Assembly: GCA_934540955.1 (NCBI GenBank)
Contig: CAKTCY010000062.1
Location: forward strand, 1 to 11,464
From: an uncultured Faecalibacterium sp.
GTDB taxonomy: Bacteria; Bacillota; Clostridia; Oscillospirales; Ruminococcaceae
Direction: 5' to 3'
DNA: 11,464 nt
Shown: piece by piece, positions 5,048-11,464 of the stretch
Numbering within the stretch: position 1 is the stretch's first letter
Layout: each line of letters starts with the position of its first letter
The notes under the pieces: model-generated
Told to the model about the DNA's origin: nothing
The model's database searches: none
What the model saw: the letters and a program-made list of their open reading frames with translations, nothing else
Made by a program: the position numbers and the translations under genes

Positions 5048-7018
5048 ATGAACGAGAGCAGACTCTGGTGCCCGAACCCCGCCGCTGCGGCACAGGCTTG
5101 TGCCGCACAGTATCCGCAGACCCGTGCCCATACGCTGGAGATCGCAGACGAGATCTGTCAGCATATTTTTACCTTCCGGGACCACTGGGAGATGGAGCGG
5201 GTATGCACGCCCGTTGCCTTTGGTGCCGAGGCTTCCTCCATTGACTGGGCGCTGGTTCCCTTTGGAGACCCGGAATGGGTGTACGCCATGAACCGCCACA
5301 CCAGCTTCGTCAATTTGGCAAAGGCATGGCTCTATACCGGGGACGCTGTTTATGCCGACACCTTTGCGGCGCTGGTGGACGACTGGATCAGCCGCGTCCC
5401 CCTGACCGAGCAGAGCAGCACCGGCACTTGGCGCAGTCTGGAGGCCGGACTGCGTGCCGCAAACTGGCTGCGGGTGCTGCGGCTGTTCCATGGTAGCAGC
5501 AGCCTGACCCCGGAGCGGCAAAAGCGGATGGATGCCTGCCTTGCCGTGCACGGCGAATATCTGGCAAATGTCTTCCATGATTTTCACCGCCTGTCCAACT
5601 GGGGCGTTTTGCAGGGCCATGGGCTGTATCTTTTGGGGCTGCACCTGAACCGGGAGGACTGGTGCACCCTTGCCGCAGAGCGAATCGCCCAAAACCTGCA
5701 CAGCTCTGTTTTTGCGGACGGCAGCCATTGGGAGCAAAGTCCGCTGTACCATTGCGAGGTTTTGCAATGTGTTCTGGATGTGCTATGGGCAGCAAAGCAG
5801 AACAGCCGCACCCTGCCCGCCGGGATCAGCGAAAAGGCACACGCCATGTGCCGCGCCCTGCGCTTCTGGCTCAAGCCCAACGGACGCCTGCTGCTGCAAT
5901 CGGATTCCGACGATGTGGATGCACGGGACCTGCTGGTTTCCGGTGCGCTGCTGTTTCAGGATGCATCACTTTGCCCGGAGGGCATCTCCACCCTGTGTGC
6001 TGAAAATCTCTGGGATCTCGGCCCGGAGCAGCAGGCCGCATATTCCGCTTTACTTTCTTCGGCACAGCCGCTGCACAGCTCCAGGATGCTGCCGGACAGC
6101 GGCAACTGTATGCTGCGCGGGGGCAAGGGCTCCTATGTGCATATGCACTGCGGCTGTCTGGGGTCCGGTCACGGTCACGCCGACCTGCTCCATGTGGATG
6201 CAGGTATTGCCGGTGAGGATGTTCTGATCGACTCCGGGCGCTATACCTACGTCAACACCCCGCTGCGGCGACAGCTGAAAAGCCCTGCTGCCCACAACAC
6301 CACCCGGGTGGATGACCTTGATTTCAGCACCTGTCTGGACAGCTGGGGCTACTCGGCGCTTGCCATCCCAATCAAGGGAGAACACTGCTTTACCGCTCCT
6401 GCCGATTACGTCAGCGGCGCACATCTGGGTTACCTGAAGCAGGGCCTGCTGCCCATGCGCAAGCTGGTATTCCTGAAGGAGCTGAACGTCTTGCTGGTAT
6501 TCGACCAGCTATTTGGCGAGGGAAAGCATACCTTTGAGCAGAGCTTCCACTTCGGAGAAGGGAAGGTGTCTCTGGAGGGCGGTACCGTGTACTGGAAAGG
6601 GCAGCACGCCTGCGCCGCCCTGCAATGCCTTGGCAGCGATGCGCAGCTTCGGCTGCATCCGGCACCCTATTCCCGCGAGTACAACACCCTTCTGGAGGGC
6701 AGCGCCCTGACCGTGCAGCGCACAGCAGAGCACTTCAACTGGTTTGTCACCGCCCTGCACCTGATGCCGGATGCCTGCACTGCACCGATGCACGCAGAGC
6801 TGCTCCCGGTCTCCAAGCTGCGTGCCGGGGTCGCCCTTACGGATGCACAGGCGCAGGCCGTGCGGGTCACGGTCGGCGAAAAAACGTGTGTTGTCCTGAT
6901 CTGCCATTCCGAGGTCATCAGCGAGGTAGACCTGCTTTCAGCCGGAGGATACTCCGGCTACGGCAAGGTGCTGATTTTTGACCCTGCACATCCGCACGGG
7001 CTTTGCCTTGCGTGGTGA
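5048..7018 (+). CDS. Heparinase II/III family polysaccharide lyase (PL12-like plan), intact
   Basis: The product is 656 residues with a clear AAAGGAGG at 5031-5038 before the ATG at 5048. Landmarks run in the order typical of heparan-sulfate-lyase-like proteins. In the helical N-terminal toroid there are WALVPFGDPEWVYAMNRH (about 67-84), TGTWRSLEAGLRAANW (125-140), SNWG (183-186) and DGSHWEQSPLYH (224-235). In the C-terminal beta-sandwich there are GSGHGHADLLHVD (372-384), DSGRYTYV (395-402) and SPAAHNTTRVDD (412-423). The Asn, Tyr and His of these motifs are the expected catalytic set. No signal peptide is visible, so it probably acts in the cytoplasm on imported oligosaccharides. Exact substrate (heparin/heparan, chondroitin, alginate or other uronic-acid polymer) cannot be read from sequence. 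It differs greatly from the other lyase in this window, so the two are not recent duplicates. The upstream promoter region was probably lost with the GH88 5' end. Confidence 0.9.
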   Translation: MNESRLWCPNPAAAAQACAAQYPQTRAHTLEIADEICQHIFTFRDHWEMERVCTPVAFGAEASSIDWALVPFGDPEWVYAMNRHTSFVNLAKAWLYTGDAVYADTFAALVDDWISRVPLTEQSSTGTWRSLEAGLRAANWLRVLRLFHGSSSLTPERQKRMDACLAVHGEYLANVFHDFHRLSNWGVLQGHGLYLLGLHLNREDWCTLAAERIAQNLHSSVFADGSHWEQSPLYHCEVLQCVLDVLWAAKQNSRTLPAGISEKAHAMCRALRFWLKPNGRLLLQSDSDDVDARDLLVSGALLFQDASLCPEGISTLCAENLWDLGPEQQAAYSALLSSAQPLHSSRMLPDSGNCMLRGGKGSYVHMHCGCLGSGHGHADLLHVDAGIAGEDVLIDSGRYTYVNTPLRRQLKSPAAHNTTRVDDLDFSTCLDSWGYSALAIPIKGEHCFTAPADYVSGAHLGYLKQGLLPMRKLVFLKELNVLLVFDQLFGEGKHTFEQSFHFGEGKVSLEGGTVYWKGQHACAALQCLGSDAQLRLHPAPYSREYNTLLEGSALTVQRTAEHFNWFVTALHLMPDACTAPMHAELLPVSKLRAGVALTDAQAQAVRVTVGEKTCVVLICHSEVISEVDLLSAGGYSGYGKVLIFDPAHPHGLCLAW

Positions 7019-7068
7019 GGTTTTTCAGCCATCTTCTTATTTCTCTTTCATACAACATCCCCCAGCAC

Positions 7069-7119
7069 AAAAAGCCCCATGCTCAGCACCATCAACAAGG
7101 TGCGGACATGGGACTTTTT
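7069..7119 (+). terminator. Terminator after the second lyase gene
   Basis: AAAAAGCCCCATG (7069-7081) pairs with CATGGGACTTTTT (7107-7119) with one mismatch, and an inner stem GCACC/GGTGC (7086-7090 with 7099-7103) extends it. A T run ends the right arm. It lies about 50 bases past the lyase stop. Confidence 0.75.
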
Positions 7120-7186
7120 GCTTTTTATACTTTTGTCAAGATCGGACACGCATACGGGCGCAGGGCATTGCTGCTATCGGGATGGC

Positions 7187-7468
7187 TTCTCAGCAGCTTA
7201 CTGCAAGTCAGGGTACAGTAAAAAGTATTTGGAAGCCCACCGGGAGGAGATCACCCTGCACAAGGCGGCGAAAGCAGCCTTTGACGAGGCCGGGCTGCAA
7301 AAGCTGCCGAGGGTCAAGAAACTGGACACGGAGCTTGCAGAGCTGCTGACCAAAAAGAAAGCAGCCTACCCGGACTACCGCAGGGCACGAAACGAGCTGC
7401 AGAAGCTGGTTCGGGCACAGAAAAACGTAGAACGATTTTTTGCGGAGGAAAAGGACACCGCCGAGAGG
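7187..7468 (+). pseudogene. C-terminal tail fragment of a conjugative-element relaxase
   Basis: About 94 codons in one frame read FSAAYCKSGYSKKYLEAHRE, then ITLHKAAKAAFDEAG, LPRVKKLDTELAELLTKKKA, AYPDYRRARNELQKL and NVERFFAEEKDTAER. I recognise this lysine-rich helical segment as the C-terminal region of MobA/relaxase proteins of Firmicute integrative conjugative elements. The nuclease domain with its catalytic Tyr and His triad is missing, there is no start codon with a ribosome site, and the usual stop is lost, since the frame runs on into unrelated sequence. It is a relic of an element that once lay here. Confidence 0.8.
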
Positions 7469-7560
7469 ACTGTTACCCTTTGGCTAAATAACTCAGGTCT
7501 TTTTGTTGTAGCTTGTGCAACAGCCCCTGCTCCATTTGTATACAGCTTCTCCGCAATGTC
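7469..7560. other. Spacer with no recognisable gene
   Basis: This AT-richer stretch follows the relaxase relic. A short minus-strand frame of about 29 codons is open here, but I recognise nothing in it. It is probably remnant sequence before the promoter of the next operon. Confidence 0.4.
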
Positions 7561-7569
7561 AGCATTTTA

Positions 7570-7599
7570 TTTACTTTTCTATCACAGTTATGGTATAAT
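7570..7599 (+). promoter_or_regulatory. Extended -10 promoter of the pcp operon
   Basis: TGGTATAAT at 7591-7599 is a perfect TATAAT with a TG extension. A weak TTTACT at 7570-7575 sits 18 bases upstream as -35. It lies about 78 bases before the first gene of the operon. Confidence 0.65.
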
Positions 7600-7676
7600 A
7601 ATACAACCTATAAAGCTGCAGAGCTGTATCCGAAGTGGAGTGGCACTGCATTCGTTCTGATTTGGAGGCAGCGCTT

Positions 7677-8090
7677 ATGCATCCACTGCTCATTCTTGTT
7701 TTGATTTTTGATGTGCTCATTGCCGTTTCGTCGGTGCTGAACCTTGTGAATATGATGCGGGTGAACCTGCTGGTGGAAGAACGCAAAGCGGAGGCACTCA
7801 CCGTGCAGCGCGTGCGCGTGAGCAAGGCGGCAGCCGGAAAGGGTGGCATCCTTACCTCCTATTTTGGCGTGTATGCCTGTCCGGGCGAAACTGGCAAGGG
7901 TGAATTCACCTCCACGAACCCCTACGGCAGCGAGGCCGCTGTGCCTGAAGCCACTACCGTGGTGCCCATGAAGGCTTCCGGCGTGCTGGAAAAATGCGAT
8001 ATTTCCGCCCATCTGCTCCGCCGTCTTGTGCCGCTGTGGCTCACGGCGCTGGGCTTCTCGGTGCTGCTGGCGGCATTCGTCAACGCATAA
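7677..8090 (+). CDS. Small membrane protein of unknown function, first gene of the pcp operon
   Basis: The ATG at 7677 has GGAGG at 7664-7668 eight bases before it and gives 137 residues; a longer frame from 7635 lacks this support. Residues 1-22 (HPLLILVLIFDVLIAVSSVL) form one membrane segment. A basic amphipathic stretch follows (MMRVNLLVEERKAEALTVQR), then a Gly/Thr-rich middle of about 60 residues, and a second membrane segment at about 115-135 ending at Ala137. I do not recognise the family. It precedes the DUF969 gene by 67 bases on the same strand and shares the promoter upstream, so a role with the transporter (assembly, regulation or small subunit) is an inference from position only. 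Confidence 0.75.
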   Translation: MHPLLILVLIFDVLIAVSSVLNLVNMMRVNLLVEERKAEALTVQRVRVSKAAAGKGGILTSYFGVYACPGETGKGEFTSTNPYGSEAAVPEATTVVPMKASGVLEKCDISAHLLRRLVPLWLTALGFSVLLAAFVNA

Positions 8091-8107
8091 ATCGGACACA
8101 TCCATGT

Positions 8108-8134
8108 ATTTTCGGCGTTCTTCGCCGGGAAAAT
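8108..8134 (+). promoter_or_regulatory. Intercistronic hairpin before the DUF969 gene
   Basis: ATTTTCGGCG (8108-8117) pairs with CGCC (8123-8126) and GAAAAT (8129-8134) across a two-base bulge with a five-base loop. There is no T run, so it is not a classical terminator. It may set mRNA stability or the expression ratio between the first and second genes. Confidence 0.45.
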
Positions 8135-8157
8135 ATATTCTGTAAAGGAAGGAAATT

Positions 8158-8829
8158 ATGGAACTACTCAAATTACTTGGCATCGTCATCGTCATCGTCG
8201 GCTTTGCGCTGAAGCTGGACTCCATTCTCGTCATTCTGGCTGCAGCCGTTGTGACTGCGATCGTGGGCGGTCTGGGCCCTGTCACCCTGCTGGAGACCCT
8301 TGGCAGCACCTTTGTGGCCAACCGCAGCATGGCAATTTTTATCATTATCATGCTGGTCACCGGCACTCTGGAGCGCAACGGCCTGCGTGAGGCAGCTGCG
8401 GCTCTGATCGGCAAGTTCAAGGGCGCGACCTCCGGTCTGGTCATTGGCATTTACGGTGTTATGCGTGCGGTCTTTGCCGCCTTCAATGTGGGCTTTGGCG
8501 GCGTGGCCGGCTTTGTCCGCCCGGTGATCATGCCTATGGCAGAAGGCGCCATTGTGGCGCGGGGCTATGAACCGAACGAGGACCATGTTGAGGAGCTGAA
8601 GGGCATGGCTTCCGGCATGGAGAACGTGACCTGGTTCTTTGGTCAGGTGCTGTTTGTGGGCGGCTCCGGCGCACTGCTGGTGCAGAGCACCCTGGCCGGT
8701 CTGGGCATTGAAGTGGAGCTGGCCCCGCTGGCTGCCATTGAAGTGCCGGTGTGCATCATTGCTACCACCGTTGCGATCGTGTTCTACATCCTCAAGGACC
8801 GCAAGATGGTTCAGAAGTACTACAAATAA
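8158..8829 (+). CDS. DUF969 family subunit of a putative 5-oxoproline transporter
   Basis: The product is 223 residues with a GGAAGGA ribosome site at 8147-8153. It is an integral membrane protein with about five or six hydrophobic segments: residues 3-20, 23-42, 57-70, 92-115, about 155-180, and 195-215. Gly-rich GFGGVAGFVRPVIMPMAEGA near 117-136 is characteristic of DUF969. Family knowledge: DUF969 and DUF979 proteins occur as adjacent pairs and are annotated as two subunits of a 5-oxoproline (pyroglutamate) transporter because they travel with pcp. Here the DUF979 gene follows 14 bases after the stop and pcp is two genes further on, which supports the assignment. Direction and energy coupling cannot be read from the sequence. 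Confidence 0.92.
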   Translation: MELLKLLGIVIVIVGFALKLDSILVILAAAVVTAIVGGLGPVTLLETLGSTFVANRSMAIFIIIMLVTGTLERNGLREAAAALIGKFKGATSGLVIGIYGVMRAVFAAFNVGFGGVAGFVRPVIMPMAEGAIVARGYEPNEDHVEELKGMASGMENVTWFFGQVLFVGGSGALLVQSTLAGLGIEVELAPLAAIEVPVCIIATTVAIVFYILKDRKMVQKYYK

Positions 8830-8843
8830 GGGAGGACAGAAGA

Positions 8844-9797
8844 ATGAGCTTTTTTACAAGTGCTGATGTCACCCTCGCCAATAAGGTGATGGAAGTCATC
8901 TACATCATTATCGGCCTGCTGTGCATCAACTGCGGCGTGAAGAACCTGAAGGACAAAGAAAACTCCGAGCCTGTGGGCACCTTTATTTTCTGGGCTGTTC
9001 TGGGCGTTGTGCTCGCACTGGGCCGCTGGCTGCCCGCTCTGGTAAGCGGTATTCTGGTCGTTGTCATGTGCCTGCCCGCCATCTTCAAGAAGGTGAAGAA
9101 GGGTGCCGTCTCTGCTGCTACCAAGGCTGAGACCGAGGCTGCCTATGAGAAGATCGGCATGAAGATCTTTGCTCCTACCCTGAGCATCGGCGTGATGGCT
9201 GTTATCTGCGCCATCACCGGTCTGGGCATCGGCCTGTCTGCTCTGAACGGCGTAGCCATCGGCGTGCTGGTATCCATCATTCTGCTGATGATCATGAACA
9301 AGGAGAACAAGCCCTCCACCTTCCTGAACGATTCCGAACGTATGCTGTCCACCGTCGGTCCCCTGTCCATGCTGCCCATGCTGCTGGCGTGTCTGGGCAC
9401 CATCTTCACCAAGGCCGGTGTCGGCGACGTGATTTCTGACATCGTCAGCCACATCGTCCCGGAGGGCAATGTGAACGCAGGTATCGTGGTGTACGCCATT
9501 GGCATGATGCTGTTCACCATGATCATGGGCAACGCCTACGCTGCCATCACTGTTATGACCGTGGGCATTGGCTATCCGTTCGTTCTGGCACACGGTGCAA
9601 ACCCCACCGTTATTGGTATGCTGGCCCTGACCTGCGGCTTCTGCGGCACCCTGTGCACCCCGATGGCTGCAAACTTCAACACCGTGCCTGTCGCTCTGCT
9701 GGACATGAAGAAGCCCATGGGCGTTATCAAAAATCAGGTGCCTGTTGCGATCATTATGCTGGTCGTCCAGATCGTTATGATGATCATGCTGAAGTGA
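8844..9797 (+). CDS. DUF979 family subunit of a putative 5-oxoproline transporter
   Basis: The ATG at 8844 has GGGAGG at 8830-8835, eight bases upstream, giving 317 residues; the frame is open further back into the DUF969 gene but that is only overlap. The protein is polytopic with about eight to nine hydrophobic segments. An N-terminal helix starts near VIYIIIGLLCINCGVKNLKD. A charged loop near residues 75-105 is rich in Lys and Glu, and Gly-rich helices follow (GVMAVICAITGLGIGLSAL, then GMMLFTMIMGNAYAAITVM). The C-terminal LTCGFCGTLCTPMAANFNTV is a strongly conserved DUF979 stretch. It is paired with DUF969 just upstream and presumably forms the two-subunit permease. A 51-base gap follows before the peptidase gene without a visible terminator. 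Confidence 0.92.
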   Translation: MSFFTSADVTLANKVMEVIYIIIGLLCINCGVKNLKDKENSEPVGTFIFWAVLGVVLALGRWLPALVSGILVVVMCLPAIFKKVKKGAVSAATKAETEAAYEKIGMKIFAPTLSIGVMAVICAITGLGIGLSALNGVAIGVLVSIILLMIMNKENKPSTFLNDSERMLSTVGPLSMLPMLLACLGTIFTKAGVGDVISDIVSHIVPEGNVNAGIVVYAIGMMLFTMIMGNAYAAITVMTVGIGYPFVLAHGANPTVIGMLALTCGFCGTLCTPMAANFNTVPVALLDMKKPMGVIKNQVPVAIIMLVVQIVMMIMLK

Positions 9798-9848
9798 TCG
9801 TCTGCCCCGCTGTAACCTGTAGTTTTTAAAATTAGATCGAGTGATTGA

Positions 9849-10844
9849 ATGGAACAAGCAATTCAGCACGGTGCCAACATTATTATCAAGGACTGGGTCC
9901 GGCTCCGTACAAGAGAACGTCTTTTGATCGTATCCAGCCTGAATTATGCCGCAGAAGTGCAGGCCATGCAGACAGCTGCCAAAGCGGTGGGTGCCACCGC
10001 CGAGGTTTTGCTGCTGGACGATCTGCATGAACAGGTTGGCCAGTACTTTGATGACCGCGAGGACGCTTTTGATCCCTACGATGCCGTGATCGGTGCAACG
10101 GAATATTCGCTGATCACTACGCGGGCGGTCAAGCGGGTGGTGCAGCGGCGGCACAGGTTTCTCTCGCTGCCGCTGAGCACAAACAACGGCCAGTCGCTGC
10201 TGAGTTACGACTTTTTGAACATGAGCCTGCCCAAAAGCCGCATTATGGCCAGCATCATTATGAACTGCTACCAGAATGCCAGTAAGATCCATGTGACGAC
10301 CGACCTTGGCACGAAGCTGGATTTTACCATTGAAGGGCGCACTCCCGGTTTCTTCAACGGCTGCTGCCGCGACGGCAACGGTCTGGCATCCTCCAGCGTG
10401 GAGGTGTATGTGGCCCCGGTGGAGACCGAGACCAGCGGCACCCTGATCCTGGATGGTTCCATGGGCTACATCGGTGTGGTATCCAGCCCGGTGCGGGTGG
10501 AGCTGCAGCACGGCAAGATCGTGGACATTGAGGATAACGAGAGCGGCAGACGGCTCAAGCAGTTCCTGCAACGCTTCAAGGACCCTGAAGATATGGTGGT
10601 GGCCGCAGAGTTCGGCATCGGGCTGAACACCCACTCCCACTGCGACGGCAACTGCTATATTGAGGACGAGTCCACCTACGGCACCTTCCACATTGGTTTT
10701 GGACGCAACATCGCCCTTGGAGGTGTGCAGGAGGCTACCGGACACTTCGATCTGGTCACCCATGACCCCAACATCTATGTGGACAACCGCATGATCATGG
10801 ATCACGGACAACTGACCGTTCTGGAGCCATCCATTTATATCTGA
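9849..10844 (+). CDS. M29-like (aminopeptidase T / leucyl aminopeptidase) metallohydrolase
   Basis: The product has 331 residues. The C-terminal half carries the metal-ligand pattern of peptidase family M29 and its NicX-type relatives: Glu254 in AEFGIGLN (252-260), Glu274 in EDESTYGT (272-279), His281 in FHIGFG, and His299 with Asp301 in GHFDLV. SVEVYVAP at 183-190 matches the strand that precedes the active site. The N-terminal half is a Rossmann-like alpha/beta region. M29 enzymes are cytoplasmic metal-dependent aminopeptidases with broad specificity; some family relatives are ring-cleaving dioxygenases, so the exact reaction is not certain. The ATG at 9849 has only a weak GAGTGA ahead of it. 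Its place between the DUF979 and pcp genes suggests removal of further residues once pyroglutamate has been released from peptides, or an activity on 5-oxoproline itself; both are inference. Confidence 0.83.
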   Translation: MEQAIQHGANIIIKDWVRLRTRERLLIVSSLNYAAEVQAMQTAAKAVGATAEVLLLDDLHEQVGQYFDDREDAFDPYDAVIGATEYSLITTRAVKRVVQRRHRFLSLPLSTNNGQSLLSYDFLNMSLPKSRIMASIIMNCYQNASKIHVTTDLGTKLDFTIEGRTPGFFNGCCRDGNGLASSSVEVYVAPVETETSGTLILDGSMGYIGVVSSPVRVELQHGKIVDIEDNESGRRLKQFLQRFKDPEDMVVAAEFGIGLNTHSHCDGNCYIEDESTYGTFHIGFGRNIALGGVQEATGHFDLVTHDPNIYVDNRMIMDHGQLTVLEPSIYI

Positions 10845-10862
10845 GAAAGAAGGTAATTCATT

Positions 10863-11464
10863 ATGAAGATCCTGATTACTGGTTTTGATCCCTTTGGCGG
10901 CGAGTCCGTCAACCCTGCTTTTGAAGCTGTGAAGCTGCTGCCCGACACCATTGCCGGTGCCCAGATCATCAAGCAGGAGGTTCCTACCGAGTTTGGCCGC
11001 GCCGGTGAAGTGCTGGAAGCTGCCATGAACGCCTCGAAGCCCGATGTGGTCATCTGCATCGGTCAGGCAGGCGGCCGTTCCGCCATCACCCCGGAGAAGG
11101 TGGGCATCAATATCATGGATGGCCGCATCCCGGATAACACCGGTTACCAGCCCGTGGATGTGACCATCCGCGAGGACGGCGAGACCGCATACTTCACTTC
11201 CTTGCCCGTGAAGGCCATGGTGCAGAAGATAAAGGATGCCGGCATTCCGGCTGCCCTGTCCTACACCGCAGGCTCCTACGTGTGCAACTACCTGATGTAC
11301 ACCCTGCTGTACCTCATCGACAAGAAGTTCCCCGGCGTGCGCGGCGGCTTCATCCATGTGCCTTACGCCATGGAGCAGGTCGTGAATAAGCCGCTGGGCA
11401 CCCCCAGCATGGATCTGCACCAGATCGCACGCGGTCTGGAAAAGGCTGTGGAAGCCATTGTGGA
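10863..11464 (+). CDS. pcp: Pyroglutamyl-peptidase I (3' end outside window)
   Basis: Two hundred codons are present of a protein that normally has about 205-215, so only the last few are missing. This is peptidase family C15, a cytoplasmic cysteine peptidase that removes N-terminal pyroglutamate from peptides. The N-terminal [17 protein letters not shown] is the family hallmark. The catalytic triad is visible: Glu78 in ITPEKV, Cys141 in [11 protein letters not shown], and His165 in GGFIHVPYA. The ATG at 10863 follows AGAAGG after an 18-base gap from the peptidase stop, so it is the last visible gene of the operon. The product 5-oxoproline fits the adjacent DUF969/DUF979 transporter. No oxoprolinase (PxpABC) is seen in the window. 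Confidence 0.97.
   Translation, partial: MKILITGFDPFGGESVNPAFEAVKLLPDTIAGAQIIKQEVPTEFGRAGEVLEAAMNASKPDVVICIGQAGGRSAITPEKVGINIMDGRIPDNTGYQPVDVTIREDGETAYFTSLPVKAMVQKIKDAGIPAALSYTAGSYVCNYLMYTLLYLIDKKFPGVRGGFIHVPYAMEQVVNKPLGTPSMDLHQIARGLEKAVEAIV

Noticed and set aside
4619..5767. A 382-codon minus-strand frame crossing the AraC/GH88 junction
   Set aside because: Its right part is antisense to GH88 and the second lyase and its left part is out of the AraC frame; it is not a fusion gene.
7469..7560. A possible minus-strand peptide of about 29 residues after the relaxase relic
   Set aside because: It is too short, has no ribosome site and matches no family I recognise.
8091..8157. A riboswitch before the DUF969 gene
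   Set aside because: Only a simple hairpin in 67 bases is seen; there is no conserved aptamer pattern and no room for an expression platform.
7608..8450. A 280-codon minus-strand open frame
   Set aside because: It is antisense to the small membrane gene and DUF969, both of which have ribosome sites and membrane segments or a family match.
8820..11420. An 866-codon open frame on the minus strand across the DUF979, M29-like and pcp genes
   Set aside because: It is the antisense of three well-supported genes, is very rich in His, Gln, Asp and Gly as antisense frames of GC-biased genes are, and shows no domain.

Overview
The window looks like a chromosomal stretch of an anaerobic gut Firmicute, probably an Oscillospiraceae of the Faecalibacterium/Gemmiger/Subdoligranulum type. 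This is inferred from gene content (a SigK-type sporulation sigma factor fragment, double-HTH regulators, DUF969/DUF979 transporters, GAG-type lyases), strong GGAGG ribosome sites and moderately high GC. No rRNA, tRNA or CRISPR array was seen.

Left part (1-2400): a two-gene cassette on + (a small protein of unknown function, then a compact HipA/CtkA-like kinase) ends at a strong terminator. It faces a minus-strand gene for a double helix-turn-helix protein with short repeats around it. Next comes a minus-strand sigK whose reading frame is cut after about 113 codons, at nearly the position where the skin element interrupts sigK in Bacillus. The fragment still has a ribosome site and a sporulation-type CATACAAT box upstream. 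The other half of sigK is not in the window, so this is either one edge of a skin-like intervening element or a decayed gene.

Middle part (2497-7119): a polysaccharide-degradation locus in decay. A minus-strand heparinase II/III lyase has a probable frameshift near its start. Just upstream of it on the same strand is the C-terminal DNA-binding part of an AraC-type regulator. This is joined head to head with the C-terminal end of a GH88 unsaturated glucuronyl hydrolase on +, so one deletion appears to have removed the 5' halves of two divergent genes and the promoter region between them. An intact second heparinase II/III gene follows GH88 and ends at a hairpin terminator. Together these genes would have cleaved a uronic-acid-containing polysaccharide and processed the unsaturated oligosaccharides.

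From 7120 to 7570 there is a spacer with the C-terminal tail of a conjugative-element relaxase, a sign of past integration and loss.

Right part (7591-11464): an apparently intact + strand operon behind an extended -10 promoter. It encodes a small unknown membrane protein, the DUF969 and DUF979 subunits of a putative 5-oxoproline transporter, an M29-like metallopeptidase, and pyroglutamyl-peptidase I (pcp, cut by the window end). The set suggests trimming of N-terminally blocked peptides, with movement of the released pyroglutamate across the membrane.
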